Numbered from the stretch's first letter, positions 35,032 to 47,011 are shown. The stretch: 64,000 nt of DNA from Agriotes lineatus (GCA_940337035.1 CALNHX010003634.1:62001-126000), one strand, 5' to 3'. A program made the numbers and translations. The notes: generated by a model from the letters alone, not told the origin.

Positions 35032-35751
35032 CATGTAACGTAAATCGCGAGTAGCTACTGAATAAATAGAACTAACCTAGCGCCCCCTCTCGACCAATGC
35101 CTAAACTTACCAGCCGCTCTAGGATTGAGTCTCCACTAGCTTGACCTCCAGGCGTTCAGTCAACTGTCAAGTAATTTCGTAAAATGTAAATAAATTGCAA
35201 ATTATTGGTAGCTGGTCGTTCATATTCGAAAAATCAGTTAATGTCTCTCGTGTGCATGTTTTGATACCCATATTATATAAATTTGTGATAAATATTTTGT
35301 ATTTTTTAAATATTTTATAAGATACATAATTGGCGAAACATGGAATAAAACTGACTTTAAATACCATCCGAACAAAGTTCGATATATTACCTTTACAAAG
35401 ATATCTTTGCAAATGCGCTACAGTTGTCCTAGCAATTACTATTTACATTATCCGACAAGCCTGCATTTTAATAAGTAGCGCCCTCTAGGCATAAATATGT
35501 TTGACGGGCCCCTCTTAAATCCTGAAGCGAATGTAACGGTAAAAGTAACACAAATACTGTTATCATGTGATAGCTGTACAGTACAGTATAGTACAGCACC
35601 TGGATGCTGTGAATACGCAATTATCATATATGTCACTTTGTTCTTACAAACCGCCACCAATCTGTATAGTAATAAAAATAAAAAAGTTACAATCCAGAAA
35701 AAGAATAAAAGTGGAGTATGATGACATAAAGAAGAAAATTACAATGACGAG

Positions 35752-35926
35752 ATGTGGGAAATACTCAAAACAACACTGCAGCGAACAGTAAGGGAAGCAT
35801 GTAGAGTAGAGGAAGTAACACCGAATATGCAAAAAATAATATGAAGAAATGAAGAGGTAAAAGAAAACGTAACGAATAAAAAGAAAGCATTGAAATATTT
35901 CATTCAAATAAATAAAAAAAAATTGT
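35752..35926 (+). pseudogene. RTE-like LINE fragment (inter-domain region)
   Basis: Reads MWEILKTTLQRTVREACRVEE, then RNEEVKENVTNKKKALKYF after one stop, which resembles the linker between endonuclease and RT in RTE-type elements (Trp-Glu ... Thr-Val-x-Glu-Ala). Short and interrupted. Confidence 0.35.
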
Positions 35927-35984
35927 AAATGGTTTTATACCGAACTTCCCTCACGCAAATTAGATCAATTTGCAAATAAAAAAA

Positions 35985-36068
35985 GTGTATTCCGCTGGGG
36001 CTTGAACTCACCGCATCTGCGTAGCGATGGTAACTGTATCGAAAAGTTAAACTGCGCCATCGAACCTA
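35985..36068 (-). mobile_element. tRNA-like SINE head
   Basis: On the minus strand an A-box-like TGGCGCAGTTT (36050-36060) precedes a B-box-like GAGTTCAAGCCCC (35997-36009) by about 40 nt. This is the spacing of a tRNA-derived RNA polymerase III promoter. The sequence downstream on the minus strand is T-rich. No target duplication is evident. Confidence 0.5.
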
Positions 36069-37515
36069 ATTCAAATGAGTGCAGCGCGCTCCTCTATTTA
36101 AGGGAACGTTCTTATTGTTGAAACGTTTGGACTCTTTTGTGACATTATCCTGTATCTGTTGAGTCCTATTTTCGGCAAATAAAAATATGTATCATACAGG
36201 GATAATACAAAATTTTACAAAAAAGAATCAAAATTCGAATAGGAGACCGTGACTTTGTATTTGAGCATAACTTTTGATTCTAAACAACTTTTCTCAATAA
36301 AATTTTGCTATATTTTTTTAAATAAGGTAACTTTATTCTTGAACGAATTTCATATTTTTGTCCTGCCCTGTATGCTGTTTGATTTGGAGCCATTCTAAAT
36401 GCATCTGATATGGTTATCAAACATGCACTAACTTGTGACCGTATTTAAATTTCGATTGTACAACTAATAAAAAATGTCCCATTTGTTGCACACTTAATGG
36501 ACCACACTGTTGACACTGTATAGTTTTGGGTCGTCCGTGTCTCAACACAAATCTATAAGCAACGCTTGAAGGAAATTCGAAGTAGATAACGAAGTAGTCA
36601 GTTTAAGATGCACTGCCCGGTACACGTCACAAGTAAACAAAGTCACCTAAGCCTTTTCTCCAGTTCTCAAATACAGCGGGCCCGATAACTTCGAATGGCA
36701 CAGCATCGCGCACCTGATTAAAAAGCAGGGGTGCTATGTCAGAGCAGTGTTGCCGTTTGTACGATTTAAAATTATGGGATCGCCGAGACAAAATTATCAG
36801 ATTTTGCTCTAAATTATGTTAACACCTATAGATGGCAACGCAAGCAGTATTTTTCGGCTCATCCGCCATTTAATTAAAATTAACGTCTCGAAATTAAACA
36901 TAAATTATGCTTGTATGATAATAGATGTCGCCAAACTAGATCAACACTCTAAAGTGTAAGGTACCGCCATTAGTGATTTTTTTTATATCTATCCTTGTCG
37001 CACAATTTTCTCCAACTGGGGATAAAAACACAATCTAACAAGAAATTGACTTTTCAGCAGTGCCATTACACCAAAAAGAAAATCCCCAAAAACTAGTGTC
37101 TTCCTTATTGCACTTGGGAAATGTGTATTTGTTATCTTTATCTCAGAATTTTCTCACATTCTCACACGAGTAATGGAATGGCGGTACCTTAACTTAGTGT
37201 ATTAATCTAGTGACCATATACTTTCTACAGTATCTGTATAATCTTATATACAGATACTCTAGAGTCTAGGTGGTCATAAAGTCCCTATATATAGGTTAGT
37301 AAACTATATACAGGATCTCTAGGAGGTCTTCGCTACCCGGGCCCTTTATTGTGAAGCAACCAAAGGTGCTAAATATGTTTCAAAATATGCACACAAAATA
37401 TTAGAAATTTCAGAAAGCCGACGATACGATAATAGAGAATAAACCATCCATGACAATAAAATTATGTTAAAATTGATAATTATGTTACTTTATAATTTTT
37501 TACCAGAATGGCGAA
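36069..37515. other. no gene recognised
   Basis: Contains a short palindrome (GTATCTGTATA...TATACAGATAC, about 37230-37257). The phrase AACTTTTGATTCTAAACAACTTTT near 36270 recurs in variant form near 45930, so part of this is dispersed repeat. Confidence 0.35.
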
Positions 37516-37519
37516 AAAA

Positions 37520-38450
37520 TTATGTTAGAATCTGATAATTATGTGACGATCGACAACACTGTGTCAGAGGCATATGGCTTGGCATCGTGCACGTAACGCA
37601 CTTACTTATTACTGCTCTTATCGTACGTCTACTACCCATGATCCAATATGTTTCCCGAAGTATATTTAACAGTCCTTGCGTACCTACGTGACAAGTCGCG
37701 GTATGTGCTTCGAAAATCAAGCTGCTGATAACCGGGTGCTTGACTGGTAGCACTACCGGAAAACGAAAACTTTCACTATCTCGCCGATTTGATACACGTG
37801 ACTTCAATCGAATTACCCCGGAGTAACTGAAAAACGGGTTAAGCGCACTTAAGCGGTTATCGGTCTCATCGTAAAATGTTACTTGTTGAATCACTTTCGT
37901 CGTATTCCAGGTCTTCTGAGGCCCTTGTAGTCTGCGATCCATATAACCAACATGGCCTCTCTCACCTTCTCGATTCCAGCAGATATTTAGGAGAACACCC
38001 GCGCGAGAGAAAGTCAGCCGGATGTAGATATCTGGTACGTGCCTCCAGTCTTCAACTTTGGTCAGAGAGCGAATTTCTGCCACTTTATTCCCTACAAATG
38101 GCGCCCAGTCTTTTTGTTGCCGAATTCAGGAGATAACCGTAGATGGATCACTGCAATAAAAACACTCTGCGTTGTTTTCCAAATTTTCACAAACCGACAC
38201 AGTCTTGCGCCAATGGTGGCAGCTACCAGCTCCAGGCGAGAAATGGCCATCTTAAAAGAAGCTGCCTTCGCTTTATCGGTGAACAGGCGAACCACTACAG
38301 TGCCATTCTTTTCAATTCTTAGGAAAGTGACAGCTGCATAAGCATCTTTGCTGGCGTCTCAAAACCCATGTAAACTCAAGTGTTCTGCTTCTTCCGTTCC
38401 GGCAAGTAGCCATCTAGAAAGTTCAATAGCAAAGAGGTGAGGCGGCCCCT
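37520..38450 (-). pseudogene. BEL/Pao retrotransposon pol fragment (RNase H to integrase zinc-binding)
   Basis: Minus-strand reading, N to C: near 38390-38090 an RNase H block (LHGF, DASKDAYAAVTFLRI, SRLELVAATIGARLC), then 38083-37520 with AEIRSLTKVEDWRHVP, GPQKTWNTTKVIQQVTF, SRVSNRRDSESFRFPVVLP, and the integrase zinc-binding region (a His in FEAHTATCHVGTQG followed by CVTC). That combination is diagnostic of BEL/Pao pol. Frames break near 38090 and inside the RNase H. The DDE integrase core, RT and both LTRs are not seen, so this is a dead fragment. Confidence 0.85.
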
Positions 38451-40233
38451 GGTTCATCTGTGGAATTCCTAAAGTCACTAAATCACGTTAAATACTCTAA
38501 CACAGGTAGGAAAATGCAAGTTAACAGGTTCAAAAAACTAGTTTGTAAAATTTATTTATCATAGGTGCCACTAGTAAGTGCATAATTGGCACTAAACTAA
38601 CTGTGATCTACTTAGAACCACAGGCATAAGAGATAGAGTAACAAGATCAACACATCACCAAGACATACACCTTACACAATAGTTGCTACGCAAGCACGAA
38701 ATACTCGCTCCAACTTTGGAACTCGAATCCGGGGCAAGTTGAGTATTGTACCGCCAGACGCAAGCCCATAAAGAACCAACCTCTACACCGCAAGGTAAAA
38801 TGAGGTTAACGACAATGCAACCAGCATTATTGTATTGCATTTTGCTGCAAGATTTAAGTTTAGAAAATTTACCAGGTTTACAGCTGGAGTCCGATAAACA
38901 AGCACGTTCATCGATACCGCGCGGAACGTTGACCTGGGGTTCGCTTCCTTTTATCACGCACGTCTTCACTCTTTGAGTCACAAGATAATAATATTCTAAT
39001 CCAAAGAATACCGTTAAAGAAAACACCAGGCACACAGGATTTTTGTAACAGTAATTCATTTACAGGGTTAGATTAGAGTTTCTAGAAGCCATTTAAATAG
39101 ATATTAATTAGAATTGAAAAATATTTCTTCTAAAAAACGCCTTGCATAAAAAACGTAAAAATTATGCAAACATACTACTTTTCGGTAAATAATAAAAAAA
39201 AATTAAAAAGCAATCAACAATTTATACTATTTTTTCCAATTGTAAATCTTTAAAGTCTTCACATAAAATGTGATAATTGTAATATTAAGTCTTGATATGT
39301 GAAATTTTGAAGCGAATTTATACAGAAGCCCAACAAAAAGCTTTCAAAAATATCCAGTCTTGCCCTGGTGCTGCCGATTACTCTATTAGGGAACTTAATC
39401 TACACGTGCGACTAAAAAGACAACTTCCTCAAGATACTTTAACATCACCGATAACAGTGACTCTGATGAAATTTAAGTATAGTATAGTACCGGAGGAGCT
39501 AGCAGTACTAGCGTCCTCTTAAAGTCAAGTGAAGTGTCAAAATTAAGGGGAAGAGAGCACTTAGAGTTTCCTACACATTTTATATAGGTGGCGCATCTAT
39601 CGAAAACCTTTCAAATGTTTAAGATTAGGCCACCAACCGAACAGCAATTATCGAGTGCGATTATGCAAAACTAATTTTACTGATATGCACTTAAGTGCCT
39701 TAATGTTAAGAAGGATTAAGTTTTCAAGGTAGACACTAATTGTTTCCTAGCACTTTCTCTAAAATGAGATGGTCATTCATATTTGTGTAGTTAGGAAAGC
39801 ACCGCTCTGAGGAGAAACTATCACTTGTTTGTTTATGTTGATTCCATAACGACCAAAAACTACTCGATTTTAAAAATGTCCAATAAATTCTCAAAAAGTA
39901 ACAGTTTTCAGTACCGCATTAGAAAAGAATTATGTGTGCAACGCGTAGAAGAATTGCACAGTTTTAGATACTTTTATATCAACATTTTCAAGCATTTTCC
40001 TCCAGTACGTGAAAAATAGCATGTGCAACATGTGAGGAAAGTGCTTTTTGTGCTCGGCGCGTTTTTAATCTTGGCTTTGCTTCGATTAAAAAGCTCGCGC
40101 CTTGCAAGGAACAACTACACTTTTCTCAACTTGTGGTATAATATATTTTTCCGCTAATCGTACTAGAATTGACACATTATTGATACAATTTTGCTGAGTC
40201 AAACATTCCATTATATCAGCCGTTGCTAGGTAA
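38451..40233. other. no gene recognised
   Basis: Includes scattered small open frames (39292-39522, 39825-40019) without recognisable domains, codon pattern or splice context. Confidence 0.35.
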
Positions 40234-40960
40234 TCTATATACAGGGGGCTAAAGGAAATCGAAAATAAAGAGTGGAACATTTTCCGATTGTCATTTGTTA
40301 TCGAGTTATTGATGAAAATGTAAATAATAACTTTTTTCTACTCCTATCTTTAAAATTCCATTTATGGTATATGTTTCTATGACGCTAAGTAATCTTTTAA
40401 AACACCTTCACAAGCCGTGGGTTCGTGCGTTTTAGTCACGGACTGAACTTTTTAATGGCAAAAATGAAGTTAGTTTTCAACTTCCAACAGTCAACTTTGA
40501 CGTTTCAAGCATAATTTAACCTAACATAATTTTCAAAATTTTAATGAAATAATGTTATATTGTCTAAATTTGTGGTCGTAGAAAAAGTATAGTATGCAAC
40601 TCGTTTTATAAACTTATTAGTCACTCATTTTATTAAACACTCGCTCCGCTTCGCTCGTGATTAATAAACCTCGTGACTAAAATGACGTTTATAAAACTTG
40701 ATACATAATCGTGCGAATGTTTGCCTTGAAGTAGGAGGCAACCTATTTGAACACATTTTGCGACAACAAATGTGGAAAATAACTTGTTTTCAAATACCAC
40801 TCGTTTTTAATTTTTATATCCAAAATTTTTGTTTTTATTCATAACTCCATAACAAAATATGAACGGAAAATGTTCCACTCTTCATTTTCGATTTCTTTTA
40901 GCACACTGAATCAAATCCCAGAAGCACTGGCGTCAATTTTGAGACACCCTGTATATAAAA
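40234..40960. mobile_element. Foldback element with TATACAGGG ends
   Basis: The ends read TATATACAGGG and CCCTGTATATA. Inside, AAAGGAAATCGAAAATAAAG... (40251-40290) is inverted at about 40861-40904. Hairpin D (40576-40710) lies in the loop. No protein is encoded. Ends of TACAGGGTGT type are very common in insect dispersed repeats. Confidence 0.65.
40576..40710. repeat. Hairpin element D
   Basis: Begins TCGTAGAAAAAGTATAGTATG. The stem ACTCGTTTTATAAAC...TTAGTCAC pairs with GTGACTAAAATGACGTTTATAAAACTTG; the inner loop is CGCTCCGCTTCGCTCG. The right end is degenerate. Confidence 0.68.
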
Positions 40961-42640
40961 CTGAAAGTCCTGACTCACTCACTCACTCATCAACGCCCAG
41001 CCCAAACCCTTGGACCTAGAAAGCTGAAATTTTGCACAGAGGTCCCCTTTATGATGTATACAATAGGGTGGAACATTTACATATGAAGATTAAAAAAAAA
41101 AATTTTTGGGTTGCCTGTGGTTTTAAAAGTTGCTAAATGGCGAGGAAGTAACATGCTCAAAAGCAAATTCGAAAATAAAAATTCTGTCATGTTGCACAGG
41201 TGATGTGACGTCACTAACTTAAAAATTGCTATGTGCAACATGCAAATATTGTTTAAAACTTCTGTTTTCTTTTCTGTGAGGAGTTAATAGTAAACAGTAA
41301 GGTTTAAAACCCCAGGTATACTAAATTAAAAAAAAATTTTTTTGAATCGATTTTATTTCACTTTAATGAGAGCCATTCGAAAACGGAAGTTTTTAATAAC
41401 GTCTCATCGCGTCGCTTTAATGTGAAATTAAATCTCTAACAAAATTTTGATGCAATGAATTTTGCTTCATTTGTTTGGTTCTTGATTAAATGAGGTGCTG
41501 AAGAAAATAATAATTGAGTTTTGGAATCAGCTGCCTTACAGGAGAATATCTTATGCGATTGCTCAATGGACAAGATGATTAACTCATATTTTTAAATAGC
41601 ATATTTAATAATTATTTAGATATTTTTTTTTATTATTGTTGTATTTTCTAAAGTTGCAAAAACAACATTTATTGTATGCTTTCATTTAACCATATACAAC
41701 TACTACATCTTTGGAAGTAAAAGTGCTTCCTTTCCATCTATAAAGATTGAGATTTTCGATGGTATAATCATCATTTAAAAATTTGACTTACTAATATAAG
41801 AGGCTACAAAATCTGTACAGTTATTTATGGCTCATTGTGTATATTAATCTCCCGACCGCTGTTTTAATTGATGCATTCTTGTTTATGCCGTAGCCTCAGT
41901 CGTAGACCAATCTGCAACTTCAAAATTTAAAATTGCTGAATTCTCAACAGGAGTAATAACGCCGCAGAGCAAATGCGTTTACCTGCCCCTTTATCCAGTA
42001 CCATTTGCGTTGCTTTATCTCGTGCATCTAAAGCCGGTCATTAGTAGTAGCGGTGGGTCTGCAGCCATCTTGTGTATTGTGAATTATTAAAAATGGCAAT
42101 ATATTTTTGAGATTTTAACATATTGTGTAATTATTTCATTGATGTGGCTTGTACCAAATGACACAACGTCAAGCGAAGAAGGGTATGACAAAATTTCAAA
42201 TGGTTTGGACGGCGCAATCTCATCTTAATTTCGGTTATTTCAGAAAATTTTATCAAATAGGTCAATTTTTTGCTTATAACTACATTTAAATTGATTATAC
42301 AAACACCATACTGTTTCATACCGCGTATGGAAGTTCATAACATCAAACTTTAAAATTTCAAATCAAATAAATTATTATTTATGCAGATAATCACAAAACA
42401 TCTATTTTTCTGCCTATCAGTTGAAGAAAAATTTTTCTTTTCAAATTTGTTAAAAAACTTAATTTTAATCATAACTACCAAAGGAAATCAGAAAATAAAT
42501 TAAATTAAAAGATTTAGAGCCACTTTTTAGGTCTCTGGTTTTAGGGTATACCCTGTCCTTAAAATGACCAGCACAACCATGTGTAACGTAGCATACGTTG
42601 AATCGCTTAAACATAAACATAAAAAAACAATAATATTCTA
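40961..42640. other. no gene recognised
   Basis: AT-rich repeat-like sequence; no domain or splice structure supported. Confidence 0.35.
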
Positions 42641-42643
42641 TAT

Positions 42644-42692
42644 AAAAAGATCTGGTGTGATAACCACACAACTCCGTTTACAGTGATCTCGG
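42644..42692 (-). mobile_element. R650 3'-end fragment
   Basis: The reverse complement matches the last 45-50 bp of the elements at 19026 and 34381 (GATCACTGTAAACGGAGTTG...CACACCAGA). Confidence 0.6.
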
Positions 42693-43204
42693 TAGTAAAA
42701 AAATTGGTTTAGCTTCCCTCTTACATTATACCCTTGTCTCAGGCCATATTCGCCTTGTCTCAGGCCATGCTCCTACATGGAACGAAGTGCCCGAACTTTA
42801 GTACATTATACAGGGTGTTTAAAAAATTTGTTTGGATATTTTAGCCACTTATAGATCTCATTAATACAAACAAAAAATCTTAATATACATGGATACGAAA
42901 AAGCTTCGTTTCCGAATAGAGGGTGTTAAAGTTTTAAAAAAATCAACTTTTTATTATTTTCTAAAACACACTTCCGGCGATTTCAATGACATTTTTAGAG
43001 TTTGTTTATAACTGTATGAGGTATTTTTGGACTTATTACAGTTGATCCAGTAATTCAAGGTGGGCGCCCACGGGGCATGTCGATTAGGTTTTTTCACATA
43101 AAATAACGCCCTGCAAATTTTTTGCAATTCAAATTTTTCTTTGATAAACAACTACAAATAAAAGTTTTTTACCTCCTGAGTTTTTTCGTATTTCACCTCG
43201 TTTT

Positions 43205-44682
43205 CAGTAATAATATATTAAGGGCAAATGATTTTAGGAAGGTTTTTCGTTTTGGCAATGTCACAAGACAAACTAACTTGATCAAATTCCCGAGACGAAG
43301 GCGAGGGAATTTGTTAATGTTAGTTTGTCGAGGGCATTGCCAAAAAACAACAAATTTGGAGTAAAACATCTTCCGAGCAAAATCATGACCCCGAAATACA
43401 TTTTATCTACAACCACTACTAAAAGTAGGCCTTTTAGCGCTGGCGTTTTATAGTTTAGCGTGGTTAAAGAAATCATCTGTTTACTTTTAGCCCATTTGAT
43501 AAAAGTGAAGTGAGGTTATAAAACTACAATTTCGAACTGGAAGTGAAGTTGTAAAGTTATTCTAGTTGCTTTTTGCGTTACAGGTAAAGTGTTTTTGAAA
43601 TAATTAAAGCGTTATGTAATGAATACAGTCAGATGTGGAGTATTAATAATTACATTTCGTAACTGACCTTGACAGTACTGGCTTCGCAAACATTCGTCCG
43701 CGCGGCATTGCCTACTGTTTATTATGACATAAATTAGAAGTATCGTAGATGCAAACCTTTGTTAAATCGATATTTATGGATTAATAACAGTAAAATTAAG
43801 GTCGTAGATAAAATATTATATGCAACGCGTGCTAAAAGTCGTTTATGCACGAGACATGTTATGAAACGAAGCCGAAAGCTGAGTGTATCGTGCATAAACG
43901 TCTACTTTTAGCACTTGTTGTATAAATAGCTATTGTGGACTATTTTCCAAATATCAGTAGCGGCAAGCAATGAATATGACATTATACCTATGCACAATGA
44001 CCGTTTAAATGACATTTTTGAAATACCACCTTGATTAAAACAGCATATTTGATGGTTGCCATGAATGCAGGTGACTATTTCCCGCATCTCTTATTATCCA
44101 ATCATATGCCATGATTTTCAAAAATTCAACTAATCACGTGTTTTTATAGTAGCAAAAAATCACAATTTTCCCTTGGGATATATATTTATCACTTATATCC
44201 GTGGCAACCACCAAATATGTTGTTTTAATCAAGGTGGTATATCAGAAACGTCATTTAAACTGTCATTGTGAAATATCACATTCATTGAATACCGATACAG
44301 AATAAACCGATATTTGGGAAACAGTCCACAAAATATATTTCGGGCTCATAATTTTGCTCGGAAAATGTCTTACCAAGACTTGTTGCTTTTGGCAATGTCC
44401 CTCGACAAACTAGCTTTGACAAATTCCCTCGCTTTCGGCTCGGGAATTTGATCAAGTTAGTTTTTCTTGTGATATTGCCAAAACAAAAAACTTTCGTAAA
44501 ACATTTTTACCGGCAAAATAATTTGCCCTTAATACATTATTACTGATAAAAAACTGATTTAATCCCAAGGAAAAAATTTTCATTTTTTACCACTATAAAA
44601 ACACGTGATTGGTTGAATTTTGAAAAATCATGGCATTTGATTGGATCATAAAAGATGCGGGAAATAGTCAAGAAATAAAATA
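43205..44682. repeat. Composite of nested inverted repeats
   Basis: Block A (43205-43401) is inverted at 44336-44555. Each A copy is itself a palindrome built on GGCAATGTC...GACAAACTAAC and CTCGGGAATTTGATCAAG. Block B (43935-44061) is inverted at 44206-44331. The loop C (44062-44205, CGGGAAATAGTC ... AACACGTGATT) is inverted at 44561-44682. Hairpin E (43802-43934) abuts block B exactly. Order A-E-B-C-B'-A'-C'. No coding sequence. Confidence 0.75.
43802..43934. repeat. Hairpin element E
   Basis: Begins TCGTAGATAAAATATTATATG and ends TTGTATAAATAGCTATT. The stem AACGCGTGCTAAAAGTCGTTTATGCACGA pairs with TCGTGCATAAACGTCTACTTTTAGCACTTGTT. Confidence 0.78.
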
Positions 44683-44937
44683 AAGCCCACATTTTTGGAC
44701 GCCTCTGAACCTGTTAAGACAAAATCTAAAATGCTTCAATATCTCAAAACCCCTTAGCCAATTTTAGTGAAACTTTAAAGGTTTACTGGTACTATTAAGG
44801 GTCACGTTTTGGCGCACTTAGATTTAAATTATTTATTCCAGGGGCGGCCGGGATGATTTTTTTTACTTTAATGCCCTGTTTCTCGAAAACGAAGCATTTC
44901 CGGACCAATGTTTATTAGGACTTTTTTGTTTATATTG

Positions 44938-46178
44938 ATGACGTACAGTATGTCTCCGGATTAGGTTACAAAGAGGAAAAGAAGTTGATTTTTGACATCT
45001 CAAAAAAAACACTCCATAAAAACCCTGTTTGTTCTCAAACTAAAAATGCACTAGCCAAAATTTGAATATTCCCTTTCATATACGGGGGAGGTTCGAAAAT
45101 AAGAATTTGGATCAAGAATAAAGTACCCTTATTTTTCAATATACAGGGTGTTTGGTTCACCGACGTATATCTGAAAGGAGGTGGTAGGTGAGTCGGTTTG
45201 GAACTTATTTAACCAAAAATACCTTTATACAAAGTGTCACGGTTTCTGAGATAAAGCCAACTTTGTGATTTTATTAAATTACTGCAGTTTTAGTATGATT
45301 AATTTTAATTAGACACAACTGCAAACTTTTAATTTCTTGTAATTTTTATTTTAGTAGTCTTTGATATCTGTTCTATCAAATAAAATCACTTCATACACTC
45401 TACATGTGATAAAACAAAATATGGAGTCGACTAAAGTTCAAAAATGTATTCTCTAGATATCAAACTTTGATCTAGTAAACCACGTATAAAAACCGTGACA
45501 CTTTGTATAAAGGTATTTTTGGTTAAATAAGTTTCAAACCGACTCACCTACCACCTCCTTTCGGATATACGTCGGTGAACCAAACACCCTGTATACAATA
45601 ATGTTAATTGGAAATATTTGTTATAACATTTCTATTAAAAATTATAATTGCTTTGAATTGCTATTGATGTTTGAATCGCGTATTATTTTTTGTAAGATAC
45701 CTGTGTTTTTGTCGACACAAATATGAGACTTTTAGAATCAACTTCGGGTCACATAAATTTCAGCTTCAGTAAAAGAAACTGAAATTCGACAATACACTCT
45801 TATCATATCCGTCAATAAATTAACTTTGAAGTATTGCGTTTAGTAATTCACAGGGTAGTGGAAGAATAAGAAAAACCAGTGAAATTTTTTTTTAGAGCAG
45901 GTGGCTGTGACTTTACTTTATATTTGACACCTACTTTTAATTCCAAGCAACTTTTTCAAATAACATTTTAGTATATTTTGAAAAAGAAGGGTGCTTTATT
46001 CTTGAGCCATTTTCATATTTGCGAACCTCCCTCGTATATTAAAGGGGATATTTAAATTTTGGCAAGTGCATTTTTAGATTGAGAACAAGCAGGGTTTTTT
46101 ATAGAGTGATTTTTTTAGAAGTCAAAAATAAACTTTTTTCCCTCTTTGTAACCCAATCCGAGGACAACGTATATAAGT
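44938..46178. mobile_element. Foldback element with 200-bp arms, containing a second foldback
   Basis: Outer arms 44938-45136 and 45977-46178 are inverted copies of about 85 percent identity (GGATTAGGTTACAAAGAGG, AAAATGCACTAGCCAAAATTT and GGAGGTTCG are shared). Just inside the left arm sits a second foldback, 45142-45593. The arms encode nothing. Confidence 0.75.
45142..45593. mobile_element. Inner foldback with about 105-bp TIRs, TACAGGGTGTTTGGTTCACC ends
   Basis: Arms 45142-45246 and 45491-45593 match as inverted copies with few differences, far better than the outer element, so this unit inserted later. Confidence 0.8.
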
Positions 46179-46371
46179 ACATACATAAATAAAATATGCG
46201 AAAGTATTTTTTACACCCTGTATATATAAAAAAGGAAACTCATGTTACAGGTATTCAACTGAATAATGTAATCAAAATGTAACATTTGAAAAAAATCGTT
46301 ATAGCTGTTTTTAAGAAAATCGCTGACGAGCGGCAGATAAAGTTGTCAGCGGCAGATAATAACTTATATAT

Positions 46372-47011
46372 GGGTCTAGTTCACATCGGCCAATGATCAT
46401 ATCGGCCAAAAGCAAATGTTGTTCATATCGGCAAAAATTTGCCTTGTTCATATCGGCAAACTCTGTGTTCACAACGGCCAATCTCATTTTTGTTCACAAC
46501 GGCAAAAGACGCGAAAATGGGTCTTGTTCACTTCGGCCAATGATCATATCGGCCAAAAGCAAATGTTGTTCATATCGGCAAAAAATCTACCATGTTCATA
46601 TCGGCAAACTTCTTGTTCACAACGGCCAAATTCATTTTTGTTCACAACGGCAAACTTAAGAATTTCCGGAACGAGCCGAACGTAATAAATGCTGTTCATA
46701 TCGGCAAAATTGTGCCTTGTTCATATCGGCAAATTTCTTGTTCACAACGGCCAATTTCATTTTTGTTCACAACGGCAAACTTAAGAATTTCCGGAACGAG
46801 CTGAACGTAATAACTAACGGCGCTTTATTGCATCGCCAACTAGCTTGATCACATCGGCAAAAAGAAAGTAGTTTTGCTTATTTAACGCCATTTCTTGTTT
46901 ATAATACTTTGTGTAAGGAGTGCTATATAATGTTTTTTTATAACGGCCAAACATTGATCACAACGGCAAAAAATAAGTTTTGACATTTTTAACCCACTCG
47001 TTCACTAATAA
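46372..47011. repeat. MULE left TIR, outer part: array of CGGC motifs
   Basis: About 19 occurrences of a 12-15 bp motif, GTTCATATCGGCAAA or GTTCACAACGGC(C)AA, spaced irregularly by 5-35 bp, with larger repeats of about 110-150 bp containing six motifs each. The ATCGGC and AACGGC forms come in runs of two to four. Such subterminal motif arrays are candidates for transposase binding. Confidence 0.85.

Larger units (their letters stand above)
30807..35518 (+). mobile_element. Putative TTAA-flanked DNA element carrying a YqaJ gene
   Basis: Both ends show TTAA followed inward by the 11-bp terminal inverted repeat GAGGGGCCCGT (left TTAA 30807-30810, repeat 30811-30821; right repeat 35504-35514, TTAA 35515-35518). 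TTAA target duplications are characteristic of the piggyBac and Kolobok superfamilies. No transposase is recognised inside; the only gene is the YqaJ-type nuclease. Nested inside are a hAT-like MITE, hairpin C and R650 copy 2. The call rests on 15 matching nucleotides at each end, so it needs a second copy for proof. Confidence 0.6.

Noticed and set aside
37876..38341. Plus-strand ORFs over the BEL/Pao fragment
   Set aside because: Shadows of the minus-strand pol reading, which shows real domain motifs.
39292..39522. 76-aa ORF
   Set aside because: No domain, no start context and no adjoining exon could be supported.
46393..46804. Overlapping ORFs rich in GKL/FVHNGK or SAK/SYRQ repeats
   Set aside because: They exist in several frames and on the opposite strand at 56461-56878; they are translations of the TIR motif array.
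46379..46850. CRISPR-like array of short repeats with spacers
   Set aside because: Repeats are 12-15 bp, vary, and spacers are unequal; the array is mirrored at 56.2-56.9 kb as the end of a transposon in a eukaryotic genome.
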